A stretch of 63,981 nucleotides of DNA from Eubacteriaceae bacterium. GTDB taxonomy: Bacteria; Bacillota; Clostridia; Eubacteriales; Eubacteriaceae. Both the position numbers and the translations under genes were made by a program. This document shows, piece after piece, positions 28,668 through 37,550 of this stretch. Numbering within the stretch: position 1 is the first letter of the stretch; each line of letters opens with the position of its first letter. The stretch is taken from NCBI GenBank assembly GCA_016650045.1, contig JAENWK010000005.1, positions 1 to 63,981 of the forward strand, in the 5' to 3' direction. Below the pieces are notes generated by a model. That model was not told the DNA's origin. It made no database searches and saw only the letters and a list, made by a program, of their open reading frames with translations.

Positions 28668-28694
28668 TCAGTATTTCTTAGCAACGATGGACAT
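28668..28694 (-). CDS. Tiny open frame, possible leader peptide
   Basis: AAAGGAGGACTCAAA precedes an ATG and a frame of eight residues, MSIVAKKY, about 75 bases before the short BRO gene. The binding site is unusually good for so short a frame. It may be a leader peptide or the start of a broken gene. Confidence 0.3.
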   Translation of the reverse strand: MSIVAKKY

Positions 28695-28769
28695 TTTGAG
28701 TCCTCCTTTCGATTAATAGAGCATAGAAATCTATGTAAACCCATGCCATTTAGGCGCACTTAATTAAGC

Positions 28770-28957
28770 CACGAGAGCTTTAGCAATTATCGCAGTGAGC
28801 TAACAGTGAACATGGCATTATTGATTAAACTAAATCTTTTTATGGTGGGTGTTTTTGAAGTGCACTTTTAATCTATGCAAGATATGTTGAAGATTTTTTG
28901 GTTTGAGAGTGGTATGATTGGTTGAAAATTATTTTTGTAGAATCACGAGAGCTTTAG
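28770..28957. repeat. 14-bp direct repeat around the end of the helicase-like gene
   Basis: CACGAGAGCTTTAG occurs at 28770-28783 and 28944-28957. The second copy overlaps the stop codon of the helicase-like gene, and ATTAAGCCACG is also shared near both. The 160 bases between hold no gene. It looks like a small duplication or an insertion scar. Confidence 0.5.
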
Positions 28958-30261
28958 AATTCCCCATTAAGCCACGCAATCAGCAAATTTCGCATTCTTT
29001 CGCTCGGAATATAAATATCTATTGGCTTATTATCTCGAATTGCCGATCTCCAAATCCATTGAATCATTTCGCTCAATGCGTAGGCGTCTCTATCAAAACT
29101 AATGCTTTTTGCGCTAAATAGGTGCTCAATATAGGGATGGATGAACCGATTTACTAAATAAATTAGAGCTATCTTGTCCCGATATTCGTTCGTCGCCCTG
29201 GCGTTTATTGGCACGAAACTATTTTCGTTCATTCTTGTTGTCTTTATATCATCAATGTGATTTTTAAATACCGTCCACATTAATTTTGTTGTGCAATTGC
29301 TCAATTTTTCGGAAATGAAACTGTTCGTCTTTCTTTTGATCTTTTTAATATCTGATTCTTCGATTTCTTTGTAATATCTCACTGATAATTTTTCCTTTCT
29401 GCTGCCAATATCCTTTTTCCCAATTTCATTTTTGTTTTCAGATTCAACTATGTGAATTTTGGTTTTGAGTTTTTTTCGCATCTCAAGGTCAAATTTCAGA
29501 TATTCATCATAGTTCACTAAGGAATAAATGTATTTTGTGCGTCCATTCACCCTGTGCTTTATTATTCCAAATTTTTCATACTGAATAGCGAAGAATTCAA
29601 AGTAATATGATAAAAGCTGATATTCAAGTTGATACGTCATAACAATTATTTCCTTAAAAATGTTTTCTGTGAATACTCTATGAGGAAATAATTCGATTAA
29701 AACAGTGTTTGCTGAGAAATATATCTCTTTTAATTCGATTATCTCTTTAAGTTGTGAATAACGATTCAACGATTTTTCAGCATCAACCCAAGACAATTTG
29801 TATTCACTATCTATTGAGATGAGATTTTTATCAATTAACGTGTGGATATCATTTTTGCAAATTCTTTGCCTCTCATCTTCGCTGTATTCGTCATAATCAG
29901 TATAAAGATCAATTATCTGAACGACTTCTACGACTTCATCCATTATCAGAATATAATTTTGCTCCTTGATTAGCTTGAAAGCTTCCTCGTCTAAAAGCTT
30001 AAATAATGAATGGGTAGTAGCAATATTTTTTCCTTTAATGACAAGATCCTTGAAGTTTCTGTGCTTACTACCTTTCCCAAGTTTTACATTAGGTGTACAA
30101 AATCGCTTCCCTTTGCAGCCTTTCTTAATCCGCTCAGTCTCGCTCAAAAGGGGTGTAATATAAACCACTTTCTGTGTATCGGGTAGTTCCTTGATGTACT
30201 CAATTATATAGCACGTTTTGCCTGTACTTGGCATAGAATCAATAATTTTTATTTTGTCCAT
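28954..30261 (-). CDS. Phage-type helicase/ATPase-like protein
   Basis: 435 residues from ATG 30261, preceded by GGAGG; a longer frame extends upstream without a site. A Walker A variant SMPSTGKT at residues 7-14 and a DEVVEV Walker B near 110 are clear. Downstream there is a long charged middle, and a C-terminal block with YRDKIALIYLVNRFIHPYI and ALSEMIQWIWRSAIRDNKPI, as in replication-region proteins of Gram-positive phages and plasmids. It probably works in element replication. It is preceded by a long non-coding region with a consensus promoter. Confidence 0.6.
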   Translation of the reverse strand: MDKIKIIDSMPSTGKTCYIIEYIKELPDTQKVVYITPLLSETERIKKGCKGKRFCTPNVKLGKGSKHRNFKDLVIKGKNIATTHSLFKLLDEEAFKLIKEQNYILIMDEVVEVVQIIDLYTDYDEYSEDERQRICKNDIHTLIDKNLISIDSEYKLSWVDAEKSLNRYSQLKEIIELKEIYFSANTVLIELFPHRVFTENIFKEIIVMTYQLEYQLLSYYFEFFAIQYEKFGIIKHRVNGRTKYIYSLVNYDEYLKFDLEMRKKLKTKIHIVESENKNEIGKKDIGSRKEKLSVRYYKEIEESDIKKIKRKTNSFISEKLSNCTTKLMWTVFKNHIDDIKTTRMNENSFVPINARATNEYRDKIALIYLVNRFIHPYIEHLFSAKSISFDRDAYALSEMIQWIWRSAIRDNKPIDIYIPSERMRNLLIAWLNGEF

Positions 30262-31088
30262 TAGTCCTCCGTGTGTTTTAATATTTATGAAGCGGAATGT
30301 CCGCTTTGCCACTAAATGAAATAGTTATACATCTTGCGTTTTTAATACAGCTTGTTTGATTACAGAATTGAAATGAAAGATGACAATCGGGGTTTCTTGA
30401 AATGGCTACATATAGCGATTTGAGGCTCTCGATTTTTTGGAATACAGCCTGATTTTTGATACGTCTTAAACGGCTCTAATATGCGTTTTTTATGAAATGT
30501 TTCTAAAAATTTGAAAAAAGACATGACATCAAACTGCATAACAAAGCCATTTCAAAGATGTTATCCTTTTAAAGAAACATAATATATATACAGACATTAT
30601 TGTTTATGTAAATTCGCATTATCGAAATAAAGAATATTCTGAGTTGATCGGAGATAATTGAATAATGATCGAAGTATGAAAAGAAAATTGAAAATATTGT
30701 GGTGTTTAGACTAATTTTTCACATAGGTTTTTAATGAATTTGGACAACAGCTAGATAGCAAATCTAACTACGTTTCGGAGAGATCCACTATTGGTTGATC
30801 TTGGAACTACGTCTTTCGCTTTCGCTCTTATTCTAATAAAATAAAGATAGACTGTTTGCTCTGAACACAAAAATGATCTGCATACTAGGATAGTTGGGAA
30901 ATTTTTGAAATAAAACATGAGACAGCTTGAAATTTTCAAAAGCTGATAAAGAGAAAATTGTAATTTATTCTGGGAGATTTATCATAAAATGCTGAAGGAG
31001 ACGGCTTAAATTTGAAGAAATCATTAAACCTATAAAACATCACAGCTAAACGAGCATGGGAGAATGATAGACATTTAGCCTAGTACCT
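30262..31088. other. Non-coding stretch between the helicase-like gene and a strong promoter
   Basis: About 830 AT-rich bases. If the promoter at 31089-31117 drives the helicase-like gene, this is an unusually long leader. A weak 62-codon minus frame at 30751-30939 has no ribosome binding site. An RNA gene or an origin is possible, but no clear structure is visible by eye. Confidence 0.4.
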
Positions 31089-31117
31089 ATTATAGCATAT
31101 TATATGCTCACTGTCAA
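31089..31117 (-). promoter_or_regulatory. Consensus promoter with a palindrome in its spacer
   Basis: Minus strand: TTGACA, exactly 17 bases, TATAAT. The spacer contains the perfect palindrome AGCATATTATATGCT (31094-31108), overlapping the -10 element. This is the layout of a strongly repressed promoter. It fires leftward toward the helicase-like gene. Confidence 0.75.
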
Positions 31118-31219
31118 CCTAAAAGTAAATTAAAATGAATTCATTGGATGTCAATAGTAAAGTATTTGTTGAAATCACTTATATATACACGAAAATATAC
31201 CAGTTAGGAGAGAGTAGAT

Positions 31220-31408
31220 GTGCTTATAGGTACATTTGTTGTATTGAATGACATAAATTATGTAAAATACCCCCTATTATTAGAAATTCTCTATTTTATA
31301 GAAGTTCACAATATTTTTATACTGCATATTGCATTAAAAATAAGGTATACATTGACTAATGAAAATAGATCACTCATAATCAGCCATCCAAAACATATTT
31401 TACAATAA
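31220..31408 (+). CDS. Possible small protein, unknown
   Basis: 62 codons from GTG 31220, preceded by AGGAGAGA. The protein is hydrophobic (LEILYFIEVHNIFILHIALK) and has no relatives I know. It lies alone in the AT-rich tract, about 130 bases from the divergent consensus promoter. The binding site is its only support. Confidence 0.3.
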   Translation: MLIGTFVVLNDINYVKYPLLLEILYFIEVHNIFILHIALKIRYTLTNENRSLIISHPKHILQ

Positions 31409-32256
31409 AGAATGGTTCTAAACTACGTCTGATATCTATATGATTCTGTTTTGTTTATAATGATTATTGATTAGCCACTTTTGTTTTTTAGGAATAGCAT
31501 CTTGATATCTGTTAAATCAATGTTAGAATCCAGATTGATATCAATGAATCTATACTTATTGTAACTAGTCGTAAACCAAACACAGTAGATGCTCTAGACA
31601 GAAAGATGACAATAGATAAAAAGATCAGAAGTAAATGAGGTAGTAAACAATTCCTAGGTAGTAGTTGTAAGTTAATATTAATTATGAGAGTAAGACAGTT
31701 ATCATGTCTGCTTCTAATAGAGCTTCTGCTTCCCTTATAATTATGTGAGGTGTTCATTGGGAGAAGACTCACGCACAAGGGAAGAGGGAACACTAAGATA
31801 CTCATATAGTTTAGAACAAAAGTCCAAACGGTTATTTGAGTCATAGCCAGATCGGTGATTGTAGAATAGTATGATGCTTTATTTTATAATAAACAAATAT
31901 GAGAAATATGATTTGTTTAAAAATGTTGCAAACAATATTTATTTAAATATAATATTGAATAGGTTGTATCATACAATGAATGCTTTTATATTAGATACAG
32001 TAGTGTTCTAACATACACAACAAAATTTAGTGTGAAAACTCAAACTCGAATCCGCATGACTAAAAAAGCAAACCTAATTATTCCTCCTTTTAAACACTGA
32101 TCATGCCGCTTGTTGCGTCTATGCTGATTAACTTAAAATACATCATATCACATAGTTGCTAATAAGTCAAGTAAATTGTAGCTATCGCCTATTGTATCTC
32201 AATAGTTGAAATGAGCTTTGATATTGAAATTGAGTTTCTAAGCACGAAGATATAAC
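31409..32256. other. AT-rich tract without a recognised gene
   Basis: The minus frame at 31512-31844 is long but hydrophobic and unsupported. On the plus strand a piece near 31505-31640 reads INVRIQIDINESILIVTSR, which looks like a decayed coding start. I see no further structure. Confidence 0.35.
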
Positions 32257-32258
32257 CT

Positions 32259-33430
32259 TTTTAGTCGATTTTCTCCATTGTAGTGCTTTGTTTGACGACC
32301 TAAAATTCCTTCCCCTTATGTTTGTACCTGTTGAGATTCTATTCCAAAATCTCTTTATAAAGTCTATAAAATCGCCCAATTTCTCCCTTCGCTAGGACAG
32401 TTTTCAGACCTTAAATTCGTGAGCCATATAAAGTGACCCTTAGAACATTTAGTTTAAAATTTTCCCTACGGAAGGACGTTTTTAGCCCTAAAATATTTAA
32501 GCTACTTCATTCTCTTCTTGCTCGTGTAAAACCTGATTACAAACATGCTCAAAATCTCTATAAAATTGCCCAATTTCTCCCTTGGGAAGGACAGTTTTTC
32601 GAGGTTAAAATCGTTACCCACATCCCAATACCTTTTTCAACCTCAAATGAGAAACCCTTCACTTACTACCTGTTACGCACCTTTTAAAAATTTTGTTTGA
32701 TTTAGATTGATTTAATCCCTCGTTCTACGAACAAAACCTTGGTTTATTTATTGTATCTAATTTTCTATTCCTAGCATTTTTTTAACTTCTGCGTGGGAAT
32801 ATGTTGTTTTATCAGGATCGGCTTCATATTCTGCAATCACTTTTAAATCAAATTCATCTTCCGATTTTTTAAAAAATATTTCCAAAATAATTTCGGTCAC
32901 ACTCATATCATGAGATTTTGCATAATCCTCAATTATTTTTTTTTCTTCATCTGTAACTTGTAGTGAAATCATTGGCATATGGATCACTTCCCTTCTGTCC
33001 TAGATTATGACAAATCATCTTTTAATCCTCAACTTGGAACTGGAATTTATTTTAAAGAACTACTGAAATTGGATGGGGCAAACCCAAAGAATTGCTTGCA
33101 AAGAGATCATTGCAGAATTTGGGACAAAAGAAGAGGAAGCTCAAAGGACAACCGCTCTTTAAAGTCTGGTTATTTTATATTGATTGTATACCCAATGAGT
33201 GGTAAATTTCAATAAATAAATAAGATTTATTAGGTGTTAGAACTCAAATTTAGCTATTCTACAAATAGCTGCGATATGATCCCCTCACGTTGTGAAAATT
33301 AAAGATACTGACAATAGTGTTTTATGCACCTAGATTCAGTCTGTTTTAGTCGAATTTTCCTTTACAGCTCCCATGTTTGACGACCTGAAAATTGTGTTCC
33401 TTATGTTTGTACCTGTTAAGATTCTATTTC
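32259..33430. repeat. Family of five imperfect repeats
   Basis: Copies at about 32270-32310, 32379-32419, 32458-32498, 32573-32613 and 33352-33394 share a core of the type TTTCTCC.TT...GGACAGTTTT followed by a CCT.AAAATT block. The first and last are part of a longer match of about 87 bases (32259-32345 and 33344-33430). Copies 2 and 4 share extra sequence that reads GEIG(R/Q)FYR on the minus strand, so part of the family may be decayed coding sequence. The outer copies flank an orphan antitoxin gene. Confidence 0.55.
32757..32978 (-). CDS. RelB/DinJ-like antitoxin, without a visible toxin
   Basis: 73 residues from ATG 32978, preceded by AAGGGAAG. The start MISLQVTDEEKKIIEDYAKS with MSVTEIILEIF is a ribbon-helix-helix antitoxin N-terminus, and the end ADPDKTTYSHAEVKKMLG is typical of RelB-family tails. 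The toxin gene would normally follow directly; no open frame is found downstream before the repeats, so this may be a decayed toxin-antitoxin locus. Confidence 0.75.
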   Translation of the reverse strand: MPMISLQVTDEEKKIIEDYAKSHDMSVTEIILEIFFKKSEDEFDLKVIAEYEADPDKTTYSHAEVKKMLGIEN

Positions 33431-33615
33431 GAAGAAAAGGCTAAAATAATGATAGTGATTAGTAAGTGTTGAGTTTCATTATCCAATTTACAGTAATGTG
33501 TTGCAATATCCTTTAGAAAATGCTTATAATATAGGTGTTGATGTCAACGATTACGAACCGAAGACTCTCAAAGAAATTTTACGAGAATAAAAATTTAAGA
33601 AAAGAGGAAAATATC
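32979..33615. other. Region without a firm gene
   Basis: A plus frame of 78 codons (32979-33215) and a 29-codon frame in another register (33073-33162, MGQTQRIACKEIIAEFGTKE) are open, but neither has a ribosome binding site. The second looks like the remnant of a real protein. The fifth repeat copy lies at 33352-33394. Confidence 0.35.
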
Positions 33616-34008
33616 ATGTTAAATCGTATTCAGAGTTTGCCAAAATGGGTTAAAATTACCAGTATTGTTGTGGGAGCATTAATTCTAATTATACTAGCAA
33701 CTACCTTTGTTAATTCAATGACTAGAAGCCCCTTAGTTGGCAAATGGGAACCTGACTACGATAAATACGGAGTAATCGAAAATGAGCCCACTCCTCATTA
33801 TACTTTTAATTCTGACGGAACATTCACTTTTGGTAATGACGTTGGAGTATACACTACAAAAGATGGTGTGTTGACACTTGATTTTGATGAGCCAGGAGTA
33901 AAGACGATAAGTTCAGAATATGAAATAATAGATGGCAAGTTGGCAATAGCAGGGAAAAAGGCTCTTGTGAAAACTGACAGATTCCACAAACAATTAAAAA
34001 GTGAATAA
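33616..34008 (+). CDS. Single-pass membrane protein with a lipocalin-like (DUF5640-type) exterior
   Basis: 130 residues from ATG 33616, preceded by AGAGGAAAA. A cytoplasmic start MLNRIQSLPKWVK, one helix (ITSIVVGALILIILATTFV), and an outside domain with LVGKWEPDYDKYG, YTFNSDGTFTFG and YEIIDGKLAIAGKK. This beta-rich W.....F..DG.F pattern is common in DUF5640 proteins. The role is unknown. A similar domain ends the protein at 35384-36286. Confidence 0.7.
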   Translation: MLNRIQSLPKWVKITSIVVGALILIILATTFVNSMTRSPLVGKWEPDYDKYGVIENEPTPHYTFNSDGTFTFGNDVGVYTTKDGVLTLDFDEPGVKTISSEYEIIDGKLAIAGKKALVKTDRFHKQLKSE

Positions 34009-34150
34009 AATAACGATTTTATTTGTAGCAATGATTATCAAAGAATTACCATATTTTGAAACAAAAAAAAGAGAACCAGCTATTGATTCTCCTAAATAGA
34101 TAAAATTAAAGATTTGGTTTTCTTACGCTAATGTTTTTTGATGTTCCAAT

Positions 34151-34378
34151 TCATACCCAATTTTTTGCATCTGTGACCACCATTTCCAATGGAATATCTC
34201 TTACTGCTTTGGCTATTCTAGTGATCAATACTACTTCATTTTCACCATAAGTCTCTTCTCCGCACTGGCTGCATTTTTCACATTTAATATTTTTAATAAC
34301 AATCACGCAATCTTTAGTTTTACTTGTATGAGTAGTCATTGTTTCTTTCATATTTCCACCGCAATATACACATTCCAT
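34151..34378 (-). CDS. YgiT-type zinc finger protein (MqsA-like antitoxin N-domain)
   Basis: 75 residues with two CxxC pairs, MECVYCGG and CEKCSQCGEE, followed by YGENEVVLITRIAKAV. This is the zinc-finger half of MqsA-like antitoxins; a C-terminal HTH is absent. No MqsR-type toxin gene is adjacent, so it may be a remnant or a stand-alone regulator. Confidence 0.75.
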   Translation of the reverse strand: MECVYCGGNMKETMTTHTSKTKDCVIVIKNIKCEKCSQCGEETYGENEVVLITRIAKAVRDIPLEMVVTDAKNWV

Positions 34379-34519
34379 ATAAGTTACCTTCTTTCAATTT
34401 TATTTGTTTTTATACTGAGCTTTAACCAAAAACTCCAATTATTATTACAAAGCTGTTTTATAATTTATTAGATGTTCTATTCAGTAACGTCGTGCAAAAA
34501 TCAATAATTGTAATAGTAT

Positions 34520-35110
34520 CTAGATTACCTCCAATTGAATTCCATTTGACAGGTTCTCATATTCTTTTACTTTTCGGTAAAACGTTGGTTTTGAAAGGTT
34601 CAATTTTTTCATAGCTTCTACAGCCTTGATTTTTCCATTTTTCCATTCTGAGTAGACTATCATAAATGCTGTTTGATCAACCTTAATTGGTTTTCGTCCT
34701 TTATATTTGCCTTGGGCTTTAGCAATTGCAATTCCTTCCTTTTGTCTTTGCAACATACATTCACGCTCAAACTCATAAATCCCTGCAAAAATGGTTAACA
34801 TCAATCTTCCTTGTGGGGTTGTCGTATCAATGTTCTCCTTATGACTGATGAATCCTATACCTTTTTCACCTAATTCATCAACAATCTTTAACAAATCAGT
34901 GGTAGATCTTGCCAGTCTAGAATAAGATTCCACGATCACAATATCGTCTTTACGAACAAAGCTTATCATCTCTTGTAATGCTGGTCTATTAGTTTTCTTT
35001 CCTGATATTTTATCAATGAAAACACGTTCTACACCTAATTGATCCATGATGACTTCCTGACGGGCTTCATTCTGTTCTTCAGTTGATACTCTTACATAGC
35101 CTACTTTCAT
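34520..35110 (-). CDS. Serine recombinase (resolvase/invertase family)
   Basis: 196 residues from ATG 35110, preceded by AAGGAG. Catalytic start VGYVRVSTEEQN (nucleophile Ser), then SRLARSTTDLLKIVDELG, QGRLMLTIFAGIYEFERE and a C-terminal HTH with KLNLSKPTFYRKVKEYE. It resembles Tn3/Hin-type resolvases, not the large serine integrases. It may resolve multimers of the element or invert DNA; no inverted target sites were found nearby. Confidence 0.9.
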   Translation of the reverse strand: MKVGYVRVSTEEQNEARQEVIMDQLGVERVFIDKISGKKTNRPALQEMISFVRKDDIVIVESYSRLARSTTDLLKIVDELGEKGIGFISHKENIDTTTPQGRLMLTIFAGIYEFERECMLQRQKEGIAIAKAQGKYKGRKPIKVDQTAFMIVYSEWKNGKIKAVEAMKKLNLSKPTFYRKVKEYENLSNGIQLEVI

Positions 35111-35142
35111 TTGATCCATCTCCTTCAACAGTTATTGGAACA

Positions 35143-35171
35143 AGTATATCATCATTTAAAAATAGTGTCAA
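35143..35171 (-). promoter_or_regulatory. Promoter of the resolvase gene
   Basis: Minus strand: TTGACA, 17 bases, TATACT. The -10 lies about 30 bases ahead of the ATG. Confidence 0.75.
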
Positions 35172-35288
35172 TAGGGTATATAATTATTTAGAAACGTTTC
35201 TTTTTAAATCGTAGACTTATGTGAGACCTTTTTCTTGTAAATTGAATAGGTTCAATAGAGCATGGTCTAACGGACTATATTTTTTTTA

Positions 35289-35316
35289 TAAAAAAGCCAC
35301 CCTTAACAGGAGGCTT
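35289..35316 (-). terminator. Terminator of the gene at 35384-36286
   Basis: AAGCCTCC / GGGTGGCTT-type stem, with a T run following on the minus strand, about 70 bases past the stop. Confidence 0.65.
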
Positions 35317-35383
35317 GATACAATTTTATTTTTGATTTTTCTCTCAAGGATCAAACAAACAAGAAAGGTGTTTGTTTTGAAAT

Positions 35384-36286
35384 TTAATAAATATGTGTAA
35401 ACTTAAAATCATTTAACATACCCACCCTTTTGAATACAACGTTGTTAATTATCAATTGGTCACCTATAGTTGCTAATGTACCTGTGCCTATTACAGTACT
35501 ACCATTATCTAATTTAAGTGTTAATGTATAAAAGTCATCTAAAACGGAATCTGAACTAGATTTTCTTTCGAATTCGTATTGCCCCTTTATTAAAGAATTT
35601 TTATCATCATATAATATGCCTACATCCTTTGACTCGGGAATATAGATATTAAATTCTCCTGAGTCAAAAATAGTTAAGTTTGCAACACTTTTGGATCCAT
35701 ATCCAAAGTTATTATAATCTACTTCCCAGTCGCCAACAATTACATCTGGTGATAAATTAAAAGAAGTTGATAACCCCATTGATACTAATTTATTATTTAT
35801 TACTAACATAAGTTCATTTGAAAATCCAGTAGATTCCTGCATTGCGTTTAAATTGTATGATTTTTTATTTAAATCATTTGGGTCTTTATAAACTTCCATT
35901 TTTGCTATAAAATTAGATGATCCATCCACATTTGGAATGAAAAACCCACGAATTGCATCAAGAGTCTTAAGTATATCCATCTTACCATCTATTTCAGCTG
36001 GTATGCCTGAATCAAACAAATTATTCATTCCATTATGAAAAGCATCAGATTCTGTTATACCAGTTTTTTTTATGCCTGATTCAATTATATTAAAATCTTT
36101 TGCATAATCAGATAAATCTTTAGGTGATACTTCTGCGTTAGAGTTTCTATTATTATAAATTTCAGTCAACCTATTTTCAGCTTTTTGAGCTTCTTTGTTT
36201 AAATTCATTTTTGCAATAACAACTACAGAAATACTTGTGACAACTATTAAAAATACAATTGATATAATCACATACTTCTTTTTCAT
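35384..36286 (-). CDS. Secreted or anchored protein with a DUF5640-like C-terminus
   Basis: 300 residues from ATG 36286, preceded by AGGAG. One N-terminal helix (YVIISIVFLIVVTSISVVVIA) is followed by a helical region and, from about residue 185, a beta-rich domain with VIVGDWEVDYNNFGYG, FDSGEFNIYI and QYEFERK. The same domain ends the small protein at 33616-34008, so the two may be related cargo. The function is unknown. Confidence 0.7.
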   Translation of the reverse strand: MKKKYVIISIVFLIVVTSISVVVIAKMNLNKEAQKAENRLTEIYNNRNSNAEVSPKDLSDYAKDFNIIESGIKKTGITESDAFHNGMNNLFDSGIPAEIDGKMDILKTLDAIRGFFIPNVDGSSNFIAKMEVYKDPNDLNKKSYNLNAMQESTGFSNELMLVINNKLVSMGLSTSFNLSPDVIVGDWEVDYNNFGYGSKSVANLTIFDSGEFNIYIPESKDVGILYDDKNSLIKGQYEFERKSSSDSVLDDFYTLTLKLDNGSTVIGTGTLATIGDQLIINNVVFKRVGMLNDFKFTHIY

Positions 36287-36412
36287 TTTTCTCCTCATTC
36301 TTTTATAAATTTAAAATTGGCACTAATTCTCTTTATCTAAGTTCTGATTAATAAAAGTCCATTCATGAATCCAAAACAACATGCTAAATAAAATATGAGT
36401 TTATCAGTATGT

Positions 36413-36625
36413 CTATTTTTCCACAGTATAACCACAATTGCTACATTGGAACATCACTTTTTTCTTTCCTAATGCTCCACCGATTAATCCAATCGGGCCA
36501 AGCAGGACTGCTCCTAAAGCTGCTTTACCTCCGCTTATTCCTCCTTGACGTTCACTTACCATCTCCATTGTTTTACTTTTCCCGCATTTTGGACAAATGC
36601 CTGGTGCGACTGGTGTTTTTGCCAT
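36413..36625 (-). CDS. Small double zinc-ribbon protein with a glycine-rich hairpin
   Basis: 70 residues. CPKCGK near the N-terminus and CSNCGY near the C-terminus frame a hydrophobic, glycine-rich middle (GKAALGAVLLGPIGLIGGAL). The design suggests a membrane-inserting hairpin held by a zinc ribbon. A likely start at MAKTPVAPG follows AGGAGA. It is common in Clostridia as a hypothetical protein. Confidence 0.75.
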   Translation of the reverse strand: MAKTPVAPGICPKCGKSKTMEMVSERQGGISGGKAALGAVLLGPIGLIGGALGKKKVMFQCSNCGYTVEK

Positions 36626-36766
36626 GATCTTCTCCTTTCATCCTCGTTTTTGTTTAAAAGATTAATATATTTAATTTTAGTATACTACCAAATCATCATT
36701 TAAGAAATTAATATTTAAAAAAGATAACCACATTGTACTTTATTTACTTATTGGAATTTAGTATCA

Positions 36767-37015
36767 TTAGTTCTCTTTATCATTATCAGGTCTTAGATCA
36801 TCGATTGTTAGTGGGATTTTAATCTCCTCTCCAGCATCAAAATATAATTTGCAACTTAAAAATTCACTTGTTTTTATTAAATCATCGGCTGAAAAACTTC
36901 CTCTGTTAAATTTGTTTCTCATTGATTGTGGTGTAATGTTCAAATAGTCGGCTAAATCTTTATTCTTTTTGTTCTTTAACTTCAATAACGATTTGATTTT
37001 TCCTGAAACTGACAT
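36767..37015 (-). CDS. Small HTH regulator, likely repressor of the divergent promoter
   Basis: 82 residues. The HTH is KNKDLADYLNITPQSMRNKF, of the Cro/CI type, with a following segment LIKTSEFLSCKLYFDAGEEI. The start follows AGGAGG. The gap to the next gene (37016-37177) holds repeated operator-like sequences, so it probably represses itself and the rightward gene. Confidence 0.8.
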   Translation of the reverse strand: MSVSGKIKSLLKLKNKKNKDLADYLNITPQSMRNKFNRGSFSADDLIKTSEFLSCKLYFDAGEEIKIPLTIDDLRPDNDKEN

Positions 37016-37045
37016 TAAATGAACCTCCTTTTTTCTAAATTATAA

Positions 37046-37155
37046 CCTATTTAGAGTATATTAGCAATCAATTTAATTTATATAATACTCAATAAGATGT
37101 ATATTTAAGTTGACAAAAAACCTATATTGATGTAAAATATACTCAATAAGGTGTA
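37046..37155. promoter_or_regulatory. Divergent promoter region with repeated operators
   Basis: TACTCAATAAGATGTA (37086-37101) and TACTCAATAAGGTGTA (37140-37155) are direct copies; related inverted half-sites lie near 37046-37059 and 37119-37133. The rightward promoter TTGACA (37110-37115), 17 bases, TAAAAT (37133-37138) is framed by the two copies. This is the expected layout for repression by the divergent HTH protein. Confidence 0.7.
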
Positions 37156-37177
37156 CTTTGCAACGAAGGAGAAAGAT

Positions 37178-37378
37178 ATGAAAAAAAATATTTTGAATGT
37201 AGTGGAAGAAGAAGTGGTTGACTTAGATGTTTTGTCCCAAGGGATTAGGAATAATGAATACCAGGGCTTTTATGAAATGCAAAATGAAGATTTTACACTC
37301 AGTGATTACAGTAACCCATTCGAAAATATGAGAGATTTATCTATGGATTCAAGAGGATCAATACGATATTCATACTAA
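37178..37378 (+). CDS. Small acidic protein, unknown
   Basis: 66 residues from ATG 37178, preceded by AAGGAGAAAG. It is very acidic (VVEEEVVDLDVL, EMQNEDFTLSDYSNPF) and has no family I know. It is the first gene after the operator region and is followed by a hairpin terminator. It may be an anti-repressor, a toxin-neutralising protein, or a target-mimic inhibitor; none of this is shown. Confidence 0.6.
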   Translation: MKKNILNVVEEEVVDLDVLSQGIRNNEYQGFYEMQNEDFTLSDYSNPFENMRDLSMDSRGSIRYSY

Positions 37379-37474
37379 ATATTAAAGTGGAAGTTGATTG
37401 ACTTTGTAAAAAAGCTGATGTGATTTCTTTTGAATAAGATTAAAGCAAAAAATGCAAAGAACACTTGTAAATTT

Positions 37475-37512
37475 AAAATCGAGAATAATCCATTAGGGTT
37501 TTTCTCGATTTT
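37475..37512 (+). terminator. Terminator after the small acidic protein
   Basis: AAAATCGAGAA / TTCTCGATTTT stem with a 16-base loop, followed by a T-rich tail. Confidence 0.75.
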
Positions 37513-37522
37513 ATTGTTTTTG

Positions 37523-37550
37523 TTGTGAAATGCGTTATTAGTGCTATAAT
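37523..37550 (+). promoter_or_regulatory. Probable promoter of the TerB-domain gene
   Basis: TTGTGA, 16-base spacer, TATAAT. It would leave a 5' leader of about 200 nt before the start at 37759. Confidence 0.55.

Noticed and set aside
30751-30939. 62-codon minus frame
   Set aside because: No ribosome binding site; composition looks random.
31512-31844. 110-codon hydrophobic minus frame
   Set aside because: No binding site and no recognisable domain in an AT-rich, low-gene tract.
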